The translations under genes were made by a program, and so were the position numbers. The notes below the pieces were generated by a model that did not search any database, was not told the origin of the DNA, and worked only from the letters and a program-made list of their open reading frames with translations. 64,000 nucleotides of DNA from Dryas octopetala (Eukaryota; Streptophyta; Magnoliopsida; Rosales; Rosaceae), in assembly GCA_963921425.1 (NCBI GenBank), contig OY992838.1, positions 15,004,001-15,068,000 of the forward strand, in the 5' to 3' direction. This document shows positions 1 to 11,121 of the stretch, one piece after another (position 1 is the first letter of the stretch; each line of letters opens with the position of its first letter).

Positions 1-1
1 T

Positions 2-940
2 CATCTGTCTCACACTTGTATCAAATGCCAGCAATTTGCCGCGGTTCCCCATCAACCCCCCCAGTTGCTGACCTCCATATCCAGTCCCTGGCCGTTCGCA
101 CAGTGGGGACTCGATCTGATCGGCCCCATGCCGAAGGCAAAAGGGCAAGTCACCATGGCGGTGGTGGCAGTCGACTACTTCACCAAGTGGGCCGAGGCCG
201 AGCCCCTAACCACAACCACAGCCGAACGGATGGAGACCTTCGTCTGGAAGAACATCATTTGCCGGTTCGGCATGCCGCACACCATCATTGCGGACAATGG
301 CAAACAGTTCGACTGCAAAAAATTCAGGAGTTTTTGTTCACGTCTGAACATCAACTTGCGCTTCACCGCGCCTTACCATCCGCAGACGAACGGACAGGTC
401 GAGGCCATCAACAAGATCATCAAGAAGACCCTCAAGACTAAACTGGATAATGCTAAGGGAAATTGGCCTGAACTCTTGCCAGAGGTGCTTTGGTCCTACC
501 GAACTTCCTATCGCAACTCCACGAAGGAAACACCCTATGCATTGGCGTTCGGAACTGACGCTGTCGTCCCGGTCGAAATGGGGACTCCTTCATTCCGGAC
601 CGGCACGTACAATCCCGAGACCAATGACACCGGACTTCGGCTCGGCCTGGACATAATCGAGGAGAGGCGAACCGACGCCAATCTCTGCCGAGCCGCTTAC
701 CAACAGAGGGTAGCCAAATACTACAATCAAAGGGTCAGGCCCAGGAGCTTCGGATTGGGCAGTCTCGTCATGAAAAAGAATCCCCTTGCCATCAAGGAAA
801 GCTCATTCGATCCGAACTGGACCGGACCATATAGAATCATGGGCATAGTCAAGCCCGGCACTTACAACTTGGCCACTCTGGCTGGGAAGCCTCTCAAGCA
901 TAGCTGGAACGCTGAACACTTGAAGACTTATTATCAGTAA
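2..940 (+). CDS. Ty3/gypsy pol C-terminus: integrase (5' partial)
   Basis: This is the C-terminal end of a gypsy polyprotein; the frame is open from base 2, so it starts outside the window. The first residues contain CIKC, the last half of the integrase HHCC zinc finger. The catalytic core follows with the D,D,E triad: D in GLDLIGP, D in IADNGKQF and E in NGQVEAINK. The NGQVEA context, the SYRTS region and a C-terminal FDPNWTGPY segment are typical of plant Ty3/gypsy integrases. It ends in LKTYYQ and a TAA stop. No stop or frameshift interrupts the visible part, so the integrase looks potentially intact. The protein would insert the cDNA copy into host chromosomes. Confidence 0.92.
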   Translation, partial: HLSHTCIKCQQFAAVPHQPPQLLTSISSPWPFAQWGLDLIGPMPKAKGQVTMAVVAVDYFTKWAEAEPLTTTTAERMETFVWKNIICRFGMPHTIIADNGKQFDCKKFRSFCSRLNINLRFTAPYHPQTNGQVEAINKIIKKTLKTKLDNAKGNWPELLPEVLWSYRTSYRNSTKETPYALAFGTDAVVPVEMGTPSFRTGTYNPETNDTGLRLGLDIIEERRTDANLCRAAYQQRVAKYYNQRVRPRSFGLGSLVMKKNPLAIKESSFDPNWTGPYRIMGIVKPGTYNLATLAGKPLKHSWNAEHLKTYYQ

Positions 941-1120
941 GAATGTAGTTAGGATCGGGGACTGTCCGACCTAACATTCGTTCCAATCAATGAAAGGATG
1001 AACACATTTTTGACTCATTTTCTTCTCATTTTTTCGAAGCAAACACTGGGGACTCTACTCCTATACACTTTCAACAAAAAGGAAAGATCTAAGTGTTCCC
1101 TTCGAAAAAATAACAAACCC

Positions 1121-1333
1121 ATGTGTCGAGCTGGCGCGCCACTTTCGGCCCGATGCTCGGCATATTACAGACTCATCAGGTCTATAAACTCATGTGTCGA
1201 GCTGGCGCGCCACTTTCGGCCCGATGCTCGGCATATTACAGACTCATCAGGTCTATAAACTCATGTGTCGAGCTGGCGCGCCACTTTCGGCCCGATGCTC
1301 GACATAGTACAGACTTATCAGGTCTATAAAAAT
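1121..1333 (+). repeat. 71-bp tandem repeat, three copies
   Basis: Units start at 1121, 1192 and 1263, each opening ATGTGTCGAGCTGGCGCGCC and ending near TCAGGTCTATAAA. The first two are essentially identical; the third differs at a few bases. They lie between the pol stop and the antisense gene, in the retroelement's noncoding spacer. Short tandem repeats at this place are common in Tat/Ogre-type elements. Each unit contains a GGCGCGCC site and a CTATAAA word, but I see no proven promoter role. Confidence 0.9.
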
Positions 1334-1878
1334 CCCTGTCCGAGCCGAAGCGACTTTCTACAGTCCTAACGCTCAACAGGATATTTCGAAAAGAAAAAAT
1401 ATACACTCCAACCAAAACTTTCATCGTGCATGCCGAGCCGATCTGAAAGTAGGTTTGAATATTTTTTCTCAAAAACAAAATTCCTAAATATCTCAATGGG
1501 TATACCGAGCCCATCTGAGATCACTAGGGTTTTTAAATTCTTACTTATCTTGGGTATGCTTATCAAGCTGATCCGAAAACAAGTTCTAATTTATCATTAC
1601 CATTCATTTTCATTGCGATCGGCATGCCGAGCCGATCTCAAGATATCTTGGTTTTTATTATATCTGTTATTTTAACATTTTCTTATCCATGTTACTTGTT
1701 ATGTCTTTAGCTTAATTTCCGAGCTGAACTGACAGCAACTTGTATCATAAAAAGAAAATACTGATAAATTGACAAACATAAAATCCAAATACAATCTGTT
1801 CCAAAATTAATCAAACCCGAGCCACACCTCGGCTCGGGGAGAAAAATAAAAACATAAAATTAAAATTAAAATTGGCTA
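1334..1878. other. Retroelement spacer between tandem repeat and antisense gene
   Basis: No supported coding frame. It holds scattered GAGCCGATCT words (near 1434 and 1626) and an inverted pair around 1817-1840 where GAGCC and GGCTCGGGG face each other. That stem-loop sits about 40 bp past the antisense gene's stop codon on the minus strand and could help form its 3' end; this is inference. Confidence 0.5.
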
Positions 1879-4195
1879 TCATGCAGATCGCTCGGCAGGC
1901 TCTTCCTGGATCGGCTCGGTGGACTCCTCGGGCGTCTCCTCGCCGAGCTGCACCACCTCAACCCCGCCGATCTGCATCTCGGCATTGGGATCGGATTCGG
2001 GGACTGAGGGGATTGGGGTCGGCTCGCACTCGGGCCGCGGAGGATCCCCCGGCATCGGCTCGGTCTCTGAAGTGACCACCTCGGCGGCAGCTCGGTGATC
2101 AGAAGGAGGGAGGTCTTCTTGTTGGCTCTCCTGGGTGTCCCCCTCGCCGTCGGACTCGCCGACAAAGGACAAATCCCAATCCGGCCTCTTCGACCGGATC
2201 TCCTCCAGCAGCTCCTTGTACCCCTGGAACTGGGCATCGGCGAGTACCTGGACGCTCGGCACTCCGGCTTGACGCCGAGTCTCGACAGCCCTCCGCTCGG
2301 CAGCTTCGACGTCCCGCTGGAGATCGTCGGCAAATTGGCCCAGCTCGGCCACCTTCTGCTCGGAGGCGAGGAGCTCCTTTCCGAGCCGAGCCACCTCAAC
2401 CTCTTTCTCGGCCAGCTTGGAACGCAGACCCGCCGACCGATCGCGCTCGGCCTTGCCCACCCGCTCGGCCTCGGCCAGCTTCTCCTTAAGCTCCTGGATC
2501 CGCTCCCGAAGCCTCCCCATTGTCGCCTCGGCCTCGACGGCGGCGTGGGCGGCTTCAAATTGCCTCATGGCGAGCTGCAAAAGGAATTAATTATTAATTC
2601 GAACCGAGCGGATAAACGTAATCCGAAGTGAAAAGGACTTACCAACATGGCTTGCCGGGATGTGCTCAGAGCTTTGTGGCTGAAGCTCGGCTCCTGCTGA
2701 CCGGCCCAGAGCCCCTCCTGCGCCTTTGACGTCATCACGCGCTTAAGGCCCGAGACGAACGGCTCAATGCAGGGGTCGACCTCCACCGTCTTCAGGGACA
2801 CCGAGCCAGAGGCTTCGGCATCCGCATCACCGGGTTCGGCCCGGGTTCTCTTCTCAGGACGAGCCTCGGTCGCCGGGCCCTTCCTTTTCTCTCCCTGCCG
2901 AGCCGGTCTCGTCACGGAGGGCCCGGGTCGGGCTGCGGCGGCGGCAGGCGCTGGCATCGGGATCGGCTCGGCGGGTACCCGGCCTGCAGCTTTCTTTTGG
3001 GCGCTCTTCTGCGCCTTCCTCCTGAGCCGAGCCTCCAGATCCGCCGAACTCATACCTCTCTCCGCTCTTGGATTCCACCTGGGCACAAACCAGGAGATTC
3101 CGCTCGACCTGATCTGGGTCTGCCCGAGCAAGAACTTGGTGGATAGGTATTCGGTCGGCGAGTCTCTGATCACGGCAATCTGATCCCTCAGCTCGCCTCG
3201 GAGTTTATATTTGCCCCAGCTGACTGCAAAGACGAAACCAAAAGAAGTTAGCCACAAAATATATATACAATTATTACAAAACATGTGCAAATTGCCCTCG
3301 GATCGGCCCCAGTCTTCCAATGCCCACCTGGGATCCTAAAGGCTCTGGGAACCCGAGCCGGGGTGGGTCTGCTCGGATCGGCGAATTCCCAATCCCTAGA
3401 GACGAAGAAGTATCTCCTCTTCCAAGTCTTCTGAGAGGAGGGATTGCCCGAGAACAGTGGCCCCGAGTAGGCCTGCAGGTTGTAGAAGCCGAGCTCGGTG
3501 TTCTTCGACCTCAGTGCGTAGGAGCAGAACAGGATATCCTTGTCCGGCTCGCATTTGTGCACCTTGTGCCACAAAATATGCATGGACAAGATGATCCTGT
3601 ATACGTTGGGATTTAGCTGATGCGGCGCCGCGCCGATCATAGCCAACCAATCCTGCAGGAACGGATGCAGGGGAAGCCGAACCCCATTTTCAAACATTTC
3701 GGGATACATGGTCACCCATCCCTTGGGGGGTCGGCTCGGCTTCTCCCCTTCCGTCGGCAACCTCATCAGCACGGCTTCGGGAACGGAGTACCGAGCTCTC
3801 AGATCCTCGAGATGAAACTCGGTCATCTCGTTTGGGATCTGATCGGCCTTCCACTCCAACTCTTCGTAAAAGTCCGGATCGATCGGACTCCCCATCACGG
3901 ATCCGAGCCGATCTGAGGTCGACGCCTCATGACCCCTGTCCCTTTCCTCCGAACCCGAGATAAGTCTTCTCGGAATTCTTGGGTTCGGCTCGGCTTGAGC
4001 CTCCTCTTCATCGCCTCGGGGTTGGCGCACTCTACCTGGGTTCCGGTCTAAGGTCGAGATGACCTCATTCAGCTCCTCGGACAGGCTATCCCAGCCTGCT
4101 TCACCCCCTAGTGGGCTTCGACTCTCCTCGGCCTCGCTCTCCCCTTCGAAGGCATTCCCCGAGCCGAGCCGATCACTCGAATCGGATTCAGACAT
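1879..4195 (-). CDS. Antisense retroelement gene with gypsy-type 'putative transposase' domain, 3 exons
   Basis: Minus-strand gene inside the Tat-like element. The start codon is at 4195. Exon 1 (4195 to about 3279) is acidic and Ser-rich at first, then carries a conserved domain with EDLRARYSVPEAV and RLPLHPFLQDWL, the style of the Pfam family labelled putative gypsy-type transposon (Transposase_28). Exon 2 (about 3223 to 2643) is basic and Ala/Pro-rich with KRKG and EKRTRAE patches. Exon 3 (2574 to 1879) is a strong coiled coil (LRERIQELKEKLAEAERV) with an acidic tail. Intron 2 (2642-2575) has a textbook GTAAGT donor and TTGCAG acceptor. Intron 1 has a good acceptor at 3224-3226, but its donor is uncertain and the predicted 55-nt length is short. 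The function of such antisense ORFs is unknown; this one has no internal stop. Confidence 0.72.
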
Positions 4196-4836
4196 TTCTA
4201 AAACACCTTTTTATGTTTTTCTCTCTTACTTTTTGGATCGAAACGTGCCCTTTTTCAAGAACACCAAGAACAAAACCCAGAAAAACCGAAAAAGGCAAAA
4301 ACTCAAAAGTGGACAGAATCACTTACTGGTTTTGTCCGGCCAAATCTCTCCGCCCCAAATACCCTCGGAACCACCTCGCCTATCGCCGTATCTGGTCGAT
4401 GTTGGGATCGGACCACCCCTCGAACGACGGTGAGAGAGAAAGTTTCACGGTGAGAGAGAGAGTTTTGCAGGAGAGAGAGTGAGCTTCTGAAAAATATGAG
4501 AGGGAAGAGAGAGAAACAGTCACATATAAACCCCCATGCAAACCGATCTCAACCCTTCATTTCTGGCGCTTCACATGCCAGATCTTGACACCTGTCAAGC
4601 ATTCAAAATACCCATAAGTGATGTGACTCTTACGTTCCCCCATGCAGAAACCAAACGTCCCTTCACCTGTCCCTAAGATATTTTGACCAATCACAAGTCG
4701 TCATGTGCTCGGATCTTCGGGAACATGGGCTTGTAGGGTTCGGCTCGGATCAAGCAACATGCTACCTTTGGGAAGGTCCTTATACTTCAACTTCCAATCC
4801 ACCACTGTCCGCTCGGATCGGAAGCTGGGGGACTCC
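4196..4836. other. Spacer between antisense gene start and 3' LTR
   Basis: Noncoding spacer. It must contain the promoter of the antisense gene if that gene is expressed separately. It has a GAGAGA-rich patch at 4432-4512 and a purine-rich stretch GGAAGCTGGGGGA at about 4820-4832 just before the proposed LTR, which could be the polypurine tract. Confidence 0.5.
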
Positions 4837-5905
4837 TGTTTGTGGGAAAATCCAAATCGATCCGAACAGCCAATCACGGCTCGACACGTGGCTGGTCAAC
4901 AACCACCTCGGAGTTGACTCTCAGTGGTCAAACTTTGACCTCCACATCATCACTGATCAGCACTTCCTCTGCCAGCTCAGACCAGGTTTCAACGCCGGGC
5001 CCTCCATGTTCGGTCCGAGCCGAACCGATGATCTTCCAAGGGATTGAGTGTCCATCTTTCCACGGTCATCCCGGTTCGGCTCGGCTCGGCACAGGGGATG
5101 GTCTTCTTTCGAGTTCTGGCGTCGACCAGTTAGGGCTCGGAAAGATCCCAGTCTATTGGGCCGGCTCGGTCTGGAATCCCATGTCCGATCCGACCACACA
5201 TGGACTTCATGTCTACGCATAAGAACATGTGTTCGTATCGGTTCGGCTCGGCTTTCCGCCGCCATTCCTAGGAAGATCACATTGGGGTGAACCGCCACCT
5301 TTCAATGCACCTGACACATATCTTCTGACAGATAGAATATCCAGCCTGCATCCATGACTATTGGGGCAGTTTGTCTGAACCTTCCAACCTTGCATTTAAT
5401 GGAGCATTCAATGCAGCATTGAATGCTGAGGAAGTGAGCAGCTGAACATGCAACTAGGTCTGACCAGGTGCGTGGGTCTCTGGCAACCACTCATTCACAT
5501 GCAGGTAACTTATTCATTAAGTCTTCCTTTGCCTATATAAAGCACCATATATGCACAAAATGAGGGATATATACATCTATCAAGCTATCCACACAAACTT
5601 ACACAAAAATTCCTACTCACCCAAGAGCATACCCAACTTGCTGAGAATAACCCAGAACATTTGCCTTGTTCTTCCCATTCTCCCTAGTTCATCCTTTGTT
5701 CTTCCTCACCCACCATCAAACACCATCACTGACTTCATCATCGGAGCGTGTTTGGCTGGTACCACACCGGTCCATCTCCTTTGATCTTGTTTCTCTTGCA
5801 GGAAGATCTCAATCAACACCCACTTCATCATCCAGCAAAGCATCTGATCAGCCAGATCAGCTTTTCTAAGTTGTTGCATCTGCCTTACGAGAATTTGCAT
5901 CAACA
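4837..5905 (+). repeat. Probable 3' LTR of the Tat-like element
   Basis: Proposed from TGTTTGTGGG at 4837 to GCATCAACA at 5905, giving TGTT...AACA ends and about 1069 bp. A purine-rich tract lies just upstream. A TATA box, TATATAAAG, is at 5534-5541 with roughly 360 bp after it, a sensible U3/R-U5 proportion. Base composition shifts abruptly to AT-rich DNA at 5906. The following five bases, TTTAG, would be one target duplication, but its partner is outside the window. The boundaries are inferred from one LTR only. Confidence 0.58.
5534..5541 (+). promoter_or_regulatory. TATA box of the Tat-like LTR
   Basis: TATATAAA stands in the proposed U3 and would drive retroelement transcription. Because the LTR lies upstream of and in the same direction as the CCCH gene exon at 6009, it could also start chimeric transcripts into that gene. 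Confidence 0.5.
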
Positions 5906-6008
5906 TTTAGTTTAAAGTTTTAGAATTTTGGTTTTTATATTTTTATAGCTAATTTTAGGTTTAATTGTGTTGTTTCATTTATTTATATATTCTTTATTTT
6001 GTATTAAG

Positions 6009-9000
6009 ATAATGGCAGCAATGAGTCAGGGCAAGCAACTGAAAAGGAAGTGTATGAGAATGTTGAATTGGTTGCTCCTGAGAGTGTGAACCCTGATAAT
6101 TCAGCAGCTCAAGGAGTCACGACGGTTGATGAGAGTTCTGATGCTAATGTTTTCCGAGAAACAATAGAGCAGATAGAAGATTTAATGATATCGGAAGAGA
6201 ATGAGTATCTGTCGAAACAAAAGGACGCGATGGACATTGAAAATATCTTTGGAATTGGTTTTCAAGATTTGGGGTTTGGTCCTGAACAAATGCTGATGGA
6301 TGAGCTCAAGCAGATTGTGAACGAAAATGAAGACAGCACTCCTAAACCCTCAACCACATCATTGGATCAGAACCCGAGTGGGAACGATAAATTTGAATTG
6401 TTGAATAACCAAGAACGTGATGACTTTCAACGCGGTGTTGCATTGAGATCTGACAATGTGGATCAAAAGGTTTGTGACGCCTTTGATTCGTCTTTAACTA
6501 ATGCTGTGGTTGGTGGAATTTCAAATCAAAAGGAGTCTAATGAACACAACGATTCCTTGAGGACTAACACATTGGTTGTAGAGCCTATAATGCAACATAA
6601 AGGAATGGAGACTTCTGTATCTGCTGGGGGTGATACAAAAGCCTTTGATTTCTCTTTAAACAAAGATATGGTTGTTGAAGCTTCAAAGCCTAGTGAGTGT
6701 AATAAAGACAAAAGTTATACACATAAAACTAATTATTTGGAAGTAGAGCATGACATGCAGCCGAAGGATAAGGAACTGGAGAAAATAGCTTGCACAAGAA
6801 ATGGGATGACTTCTCCCAACCATATGAATGATAGAGATATTGAAGAGGGAGAAATTTCTGGTGATGACGGTACGGATGACCGATCAATAGATATGATTTT
6901 GCATGATACAGTAATGTTTGAGGAAAACAAGGTCAATGAGGTGCAAATATGTAAAGATGTAATTGGTAGAAAAGAGCACCCTTGTGAGGAAGCAAATGGA
7001 ATATATTTTGACTACGATTCCTTTCTGGTGGATACTGCTGACAAAGTAAAAAATGGTGGAGGAGTGGAACTCAGAGAAAGTAAAAGAACTGAAAGCATTT
7101 GTAGACCAGGAGTTGTTAAGGGTAAATATATGAAAGCTATAAAGGCAGATGACTTTGATCCTTTGGTAGAGAGTGGAAGAATTGAAAAGAAAAATAGCCG
7201 AGTTAGGGAGGTTATTGGCTGTCCAGCATTTTGTACTAGTAATCTACCATTGCATGAACAAATCTCAGTGAAAAATACAGCTGGAACGCATGGAATCACA
7301 TCTGAAGAAAAGGTATCTTTTTCACTTGTGTATTTTCTTTTCCTTAGATGCATGTCCATATATTGTGTTTTGTTTTCGTAAATTCTGTTTACTCATACCA
7401 ATGTAGCTGTTGGCATGGTACATTTTGTGATGTATCAATATGCCACCTTCATTCTTTGGAGTTGCTGCTCAATTCATTGAGCAGAAACTCTACCACATAC
7501 ATACACATTGCTCTTCTGCCAGAGAGTCTTGAGTATGAATTAATTTTTAGTTTGACACATTGCTCTTTTGGTCCATATGTAACCAGTATGGTTTATTGGT
7601 GGTCATGTGCAGTGGGATGCGATTGCCTGTAATAAGAAAAAGCGTGGTCTTCCTTCAAAGGAATCAAAAGAAAGGAAAAAGGTATTACATATTAGTTATT
7701 ACTTACATTGCAAAGAGATCTTATTGCAAATCTCTTTGGAACTCCCATTTGGAAAAGTAATTGAAAAGTTTCTCAATATGTTCAGTGCTTAAGGGCAACA
7801 TATTGTAGCTGCTTGTAAATGTACATTGATATTTGTTTTTCAGAACAATGCACCTTGCAGGCAAAAGACCGAAAGAAACGAGCAGAAAAGAACAGGAAAC
7901 TTGGTGTTAAAAGGCTGAAGCTGCTTCCAATACAGAAACCAAAAACTGTAAATTATTGCCGCCATTATCTAAAGGGAAGGTGCTACGAGGTTGAGCTTTC
8001 AATTCTATCAATCTTGTTGATCTATATTGATTTTTAACTTTACTTTATATTTTTCCTAAAGCAGCGTGCCTTGATATTGCTTATTGCAATAGTATTTGAT
8101 TTTTGACCATACTCAGAAATTTTTTCCTCATAATTATTTCTTTGTAGAGTTGCCAAAGCAATGTCTTTCTTTTATTTCTTTTTAAAACAATTTTCGGGTG
8201 TCAATGATCTATCATCATTGGATTTCCTTCCCTTAGCTTTCTCCTCATTTATAATGTTTTGTTTTTGTTTCACAGGGTGAAAAATGCAAATTTTCACATG
8301 ATATGGTGCCTCTAACAAAGTCCAAGGTATGTCAATTGACTGGATTCTTAATGCTTTCTCGTGGTGCTAGTTGCTTTAATTGAAGGATTTTTTTTAAAGA
8401 TCGCTTCTTTTACCACCCCCAAATTTTTCATCCCACCTCTTTGTAAAATTTTCAATTACAGTTTTATCCTTCTATGAATTGCCTAAAATTACAAACATTA
8501 AACAAAAATGAAAAATGGAACTGGAGGCTGGCATGGCCGCCATCATCCATAACTAACTATAAAACATTAAAAAAAAAAAAAAAGGGTAGGCTGGGTATTT
8601 TGCAAATATTGGTGGGTGTGTTAAGCAATATGATTTTTAAAATTTTAATAGGAGGGTTAGCAAAACAGATAGGTGGGATGAGCAGAGTGGGTGGTGGTAA
8701 TAGAGGTACTCTATAAATGGTACCTAAACTCTATGAAGGATATAATGCACTTTCCTTGTCTTGTTTTCTGGTGTTGCAGCCCTGCAGTTTTTTTGCACGT
8801 GGGTTATGCATGAAAGGGGATGACTGCCCATATGATCATCAGCTTATCAAGTATCCCTGTGACAAATTCATTGCCAATGGTTTCTGCAGCAGAGGTGATC
8901 ATTGTTTGTATTCGCACAAGGTACATTCTTGCCTGTATAAGATGCTACTTTGAGCCACTTATAATGTAAAGCCTGCTTGGCGAGTTCTATCACAGTATAT

Positions 9001-10434
9001 TGCATGTGTAAATTAACTGACTATATCTGCCCTGAGTTATCATTAGCTCTTACCTAATTCAGCTACTACTAAAATAAGTTATATTTTGCTGGTCAAATTT
9101 ACAATTTTTCTAAGATGACATCCAAGGAAGACAGTGCAACTGCTGCTTGCAAACCTGAATTGACGCCTTCCTCGGTGCAAGGTAATTCTGGATCTGCATC
9201 ACAAGTAAAAATCGGCTCTGCCTCCCACAAGAATGCCCATACTCTCAGTAATACTGAACTGAATGCGGCAAGGGCTCTGTTGAAACAACCTGTTCTGGCT
9301 ACCAAAGGAATTTGCTTCTTCTCTACTGGGAAACCATCGTTGGTTCAGTCTAGTATGTATAAACAAGGAGCCTTGACCCTGGATGGGAATACTGGTACCA
9401 AAGCTGGGAACTTGATAGACCAAAGTCCATCAAGTTCCTTTCAAAATTCAAATGACATTTTGATGAGAACACCACCAGTAGTCACTCCTAAAGGAATAAA
9501 TTTCTTATCATTTGGAAAAGCTTCACCAGATGATGCCAGTGGTACAAACCAAGTCTGTCATCAGACAAGCCCAAGTGTGCCAGAGACTGTTCAAAACTCG
9601 AATGGGATGCTACAAGTTAATCAACCTGCAGCAGCACCACAGGGACTAAACTTTTTTTCTTTTGGGGAAACTTCCGTAGCCAACTCTAGTAGTGGAAAAC
9701 CGGTCAGCTTGGCTTCCGGTTGTGGTAATAATGGGAATCAGACAAGACAAAGTGTGTCCGGGACTGTTCAAAACTCGAATGGGATGCTAAAAGTTAATCA
9801 ACCTGCAGCAGCACCACAGGAACTAAACTGTCCTTCATTTGGGAAAGCTTCCATAGCTAACTCTAGTAGTGAAAAACCAGTTAGCTTGGCTTCTGGTTGT
9901 GGTAACAATGGGGATCCTTGTAGCCCAAGTGTGTCCAGGACTGTTCAAAACTCAATTGGGGTGCTTAAAGTTAATCAGCCTGCAGCAGCACCACAGGGAC
10001 TAAACTTTTTTTCTTTCGGGAAATCTTCCGTAGCTAACTCTAGCAGTGAAAAACCTCTTAGCTTGGCTGCCGGTTGTGGTAACAATGAGGGTTTTCATGA
10101 GAATCAAAATAGAGTTGATAACCCTCAAAACCCAAGTGCAATCTCACTGAAGCTGCCACATTCTCCACTTACTTCGGGTCAATCTTCAGATCACATAGCA
10201 TCCAGGTTTCATAAAGACACAGACAAATCATCTCAGAGGGCATTCTTTTCGACACTTGCATTTGCAGCAAAGTATGAAACCAAAAGGATGAATCAGTCAA
10301 TTGGTTCTACCAGTACTCAGGTTGATAGGGACACTAAGAATAGCAGTATGAGTGAAGGTTTGCAGAATGACACTGCAAGAGCTCTTAAAATTTTGGATTT
10401 CTTGTCCGGTATTGGTAGTAAAACCAAGCAGTAG
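6009..10434 (+). CDS. CCCH-type zinc-finger protein (5' partial, 6 exons visible)
   Basis: Exons seen: 6009-7312, 7613-7681, 7861-7989, 8276-8326, 8780-8920 and 9115-10434 (TAG stop), all joining in frame with GT..AG borders. The 5' border is an acceptor (TTAAG at 6004-6008) preceded by an in-frame stop, so an earlier coding exon lies upstream, probably outside the window beyond the Tat element. The N-terminal third is acidic and unstructured. Three CCCH fingers follow: C-x7-C-x5-C-x3-H (CRHYLKGRC, split by an intron), C-x7-C-x5-C-x3-H (CSFFARGLC) and C-x8-C-x5-C-x3-H (CDKFIANGFC). A lysine-rich basic stretch precedes finger 1. The C-terminal exon holds repeats with an FSFG core. Finger arrangement resembles the plant C3H65/EMB1789 group and animal ZC3H3/4/6 proteins, which act in nuclear RNA processing; that assignment is from memory of the family. 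Probably a nuclear RNA-binding protein. Confidence 0.85.
8398..8703. mobile_element. MITE-like inverted-repeat element in a CCCH gene intron
   Basis: TTACCACC and CATCCCACCT near 8408-8440 face a reverse-complement arm near 8665-8703 (AGGTGGGATG, GGTGGTAA). This fits a small inverted-repeat transposon inside the intron 8327-8779. I could not fix the exact ends or a target duplication. Confidence 0.45.
9592..10122 (+). repeat. 177-bp in-frame tandem repeat encoding a 59-aa FSFG unit
   Basis: Units start at 9592, 9769 and 9946, exactly 177 bp apart, so each adds 59 residues without shifting the frame. Each unit carries VNQPAAAPQ, then a core such as LNFFSFGK, then NSSSEKP and a GCGNN end. Earlier, more diverged single cores lie upstream in the same exon (ICFFSTGK, INFLSFGK). 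The DNA repeats are similar enough to suggest recent unequal duplication on top of an older repeat series. Confidence 0.9.
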
Positions 10435-11120
10435 ATGCATTTGCATGGTGTTTAACAGAACTGAGTCCTACACAGGATTGGATGGCAAGAAGGGGCTCCT
10501 CCTGCAGCCAGAGTTAAGATTTTTGTTTCTTCAGTTTCGTAAAATATACCAGAAAAATTACAAGGTTAACAAGTTGCATCTCGCTTGCCCTTCAATTTTC
10601 AGCAGCTTTTGACAAGGTACAGTTTGGATTTTATTACCTGTGAACAGTATTGTCTTATATGCTGAGGCAACTGCGCGGATAAATAGGTCAAGGCTAACTT
10701 GGATATAACAGCTAGTGTTTGAACTTTGAACACCCATCACCCTATAGTTACTGACAATTAATTATGTTAAAATTATAGTTATATATACGGCATTTGTCAT
10801 ATTTTACTTGTAAAATTTTAATACACTAATATAATAAATTCATACACAAATTTTAAGAAAAAACAATCTTAAATTCTAAAAATATGATATTACTGCTAAA
10901 AAAATTCTCTTATAAGCAAGAGAATCTTATTAATAGCATAGTACTAATTAACATTTACATGAGCCCAAAGTTGGATTGAAAGGAAAGAATTGAAACACTT
11001 GGAACTATTTTGTCAATGAAATTCTTGTGGAGGAGCTTTTTTATCATTTTCGTCCATTATTATGGTTAACATGGATTAGTTCAGCCTTTTAAAATCACCA
11101 ATAATGGGAGTAAACTTTTA
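10435..11120. other. 3' untranslated and intergenic DNA after the CCCH gene
   Basis: The first few hundred bases after the stop at 10434 are probably 3' UTR. Beyond about 10740 the DNA is AT-rich with no supportable gene. Confidence 0.5.
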
Positions 11121-11121
11121 C

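Larger units (their letters stand above)
1..5905 (+). mobile_element. 3' part of a Tat-like Ty3/gypsy LTR retrotransposon
   Basis: The window opens inside the element. In order it shows the end of pol (2-940), a 71-bp tandem repeat (1121-1333), an antisense three-exon gene (1879-4195, minus strand), a spacer, and a probable 3' LTR (4837-5905). An antisense extra ORF between pol and the 3' LTR is known from the Tat lineage of plant Ty3/gypsy elements. The element is markedly GC-rich and full of the word GAGCCGA/TCGGCTC, unlike the AT-rich DNA that follows. The 5' half and 5' LTR lie outside the window, so completeness and the 5' target duplication cannot be checked. The lineage is inferred from layout and integrase style. 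Confidence 0.8.

Noticed and set aside
4703..5298. Short open frames on both strands in the LTR
   Set aside because: They lie in the GC-rich LTR, where stops are rare by composition; no domain.
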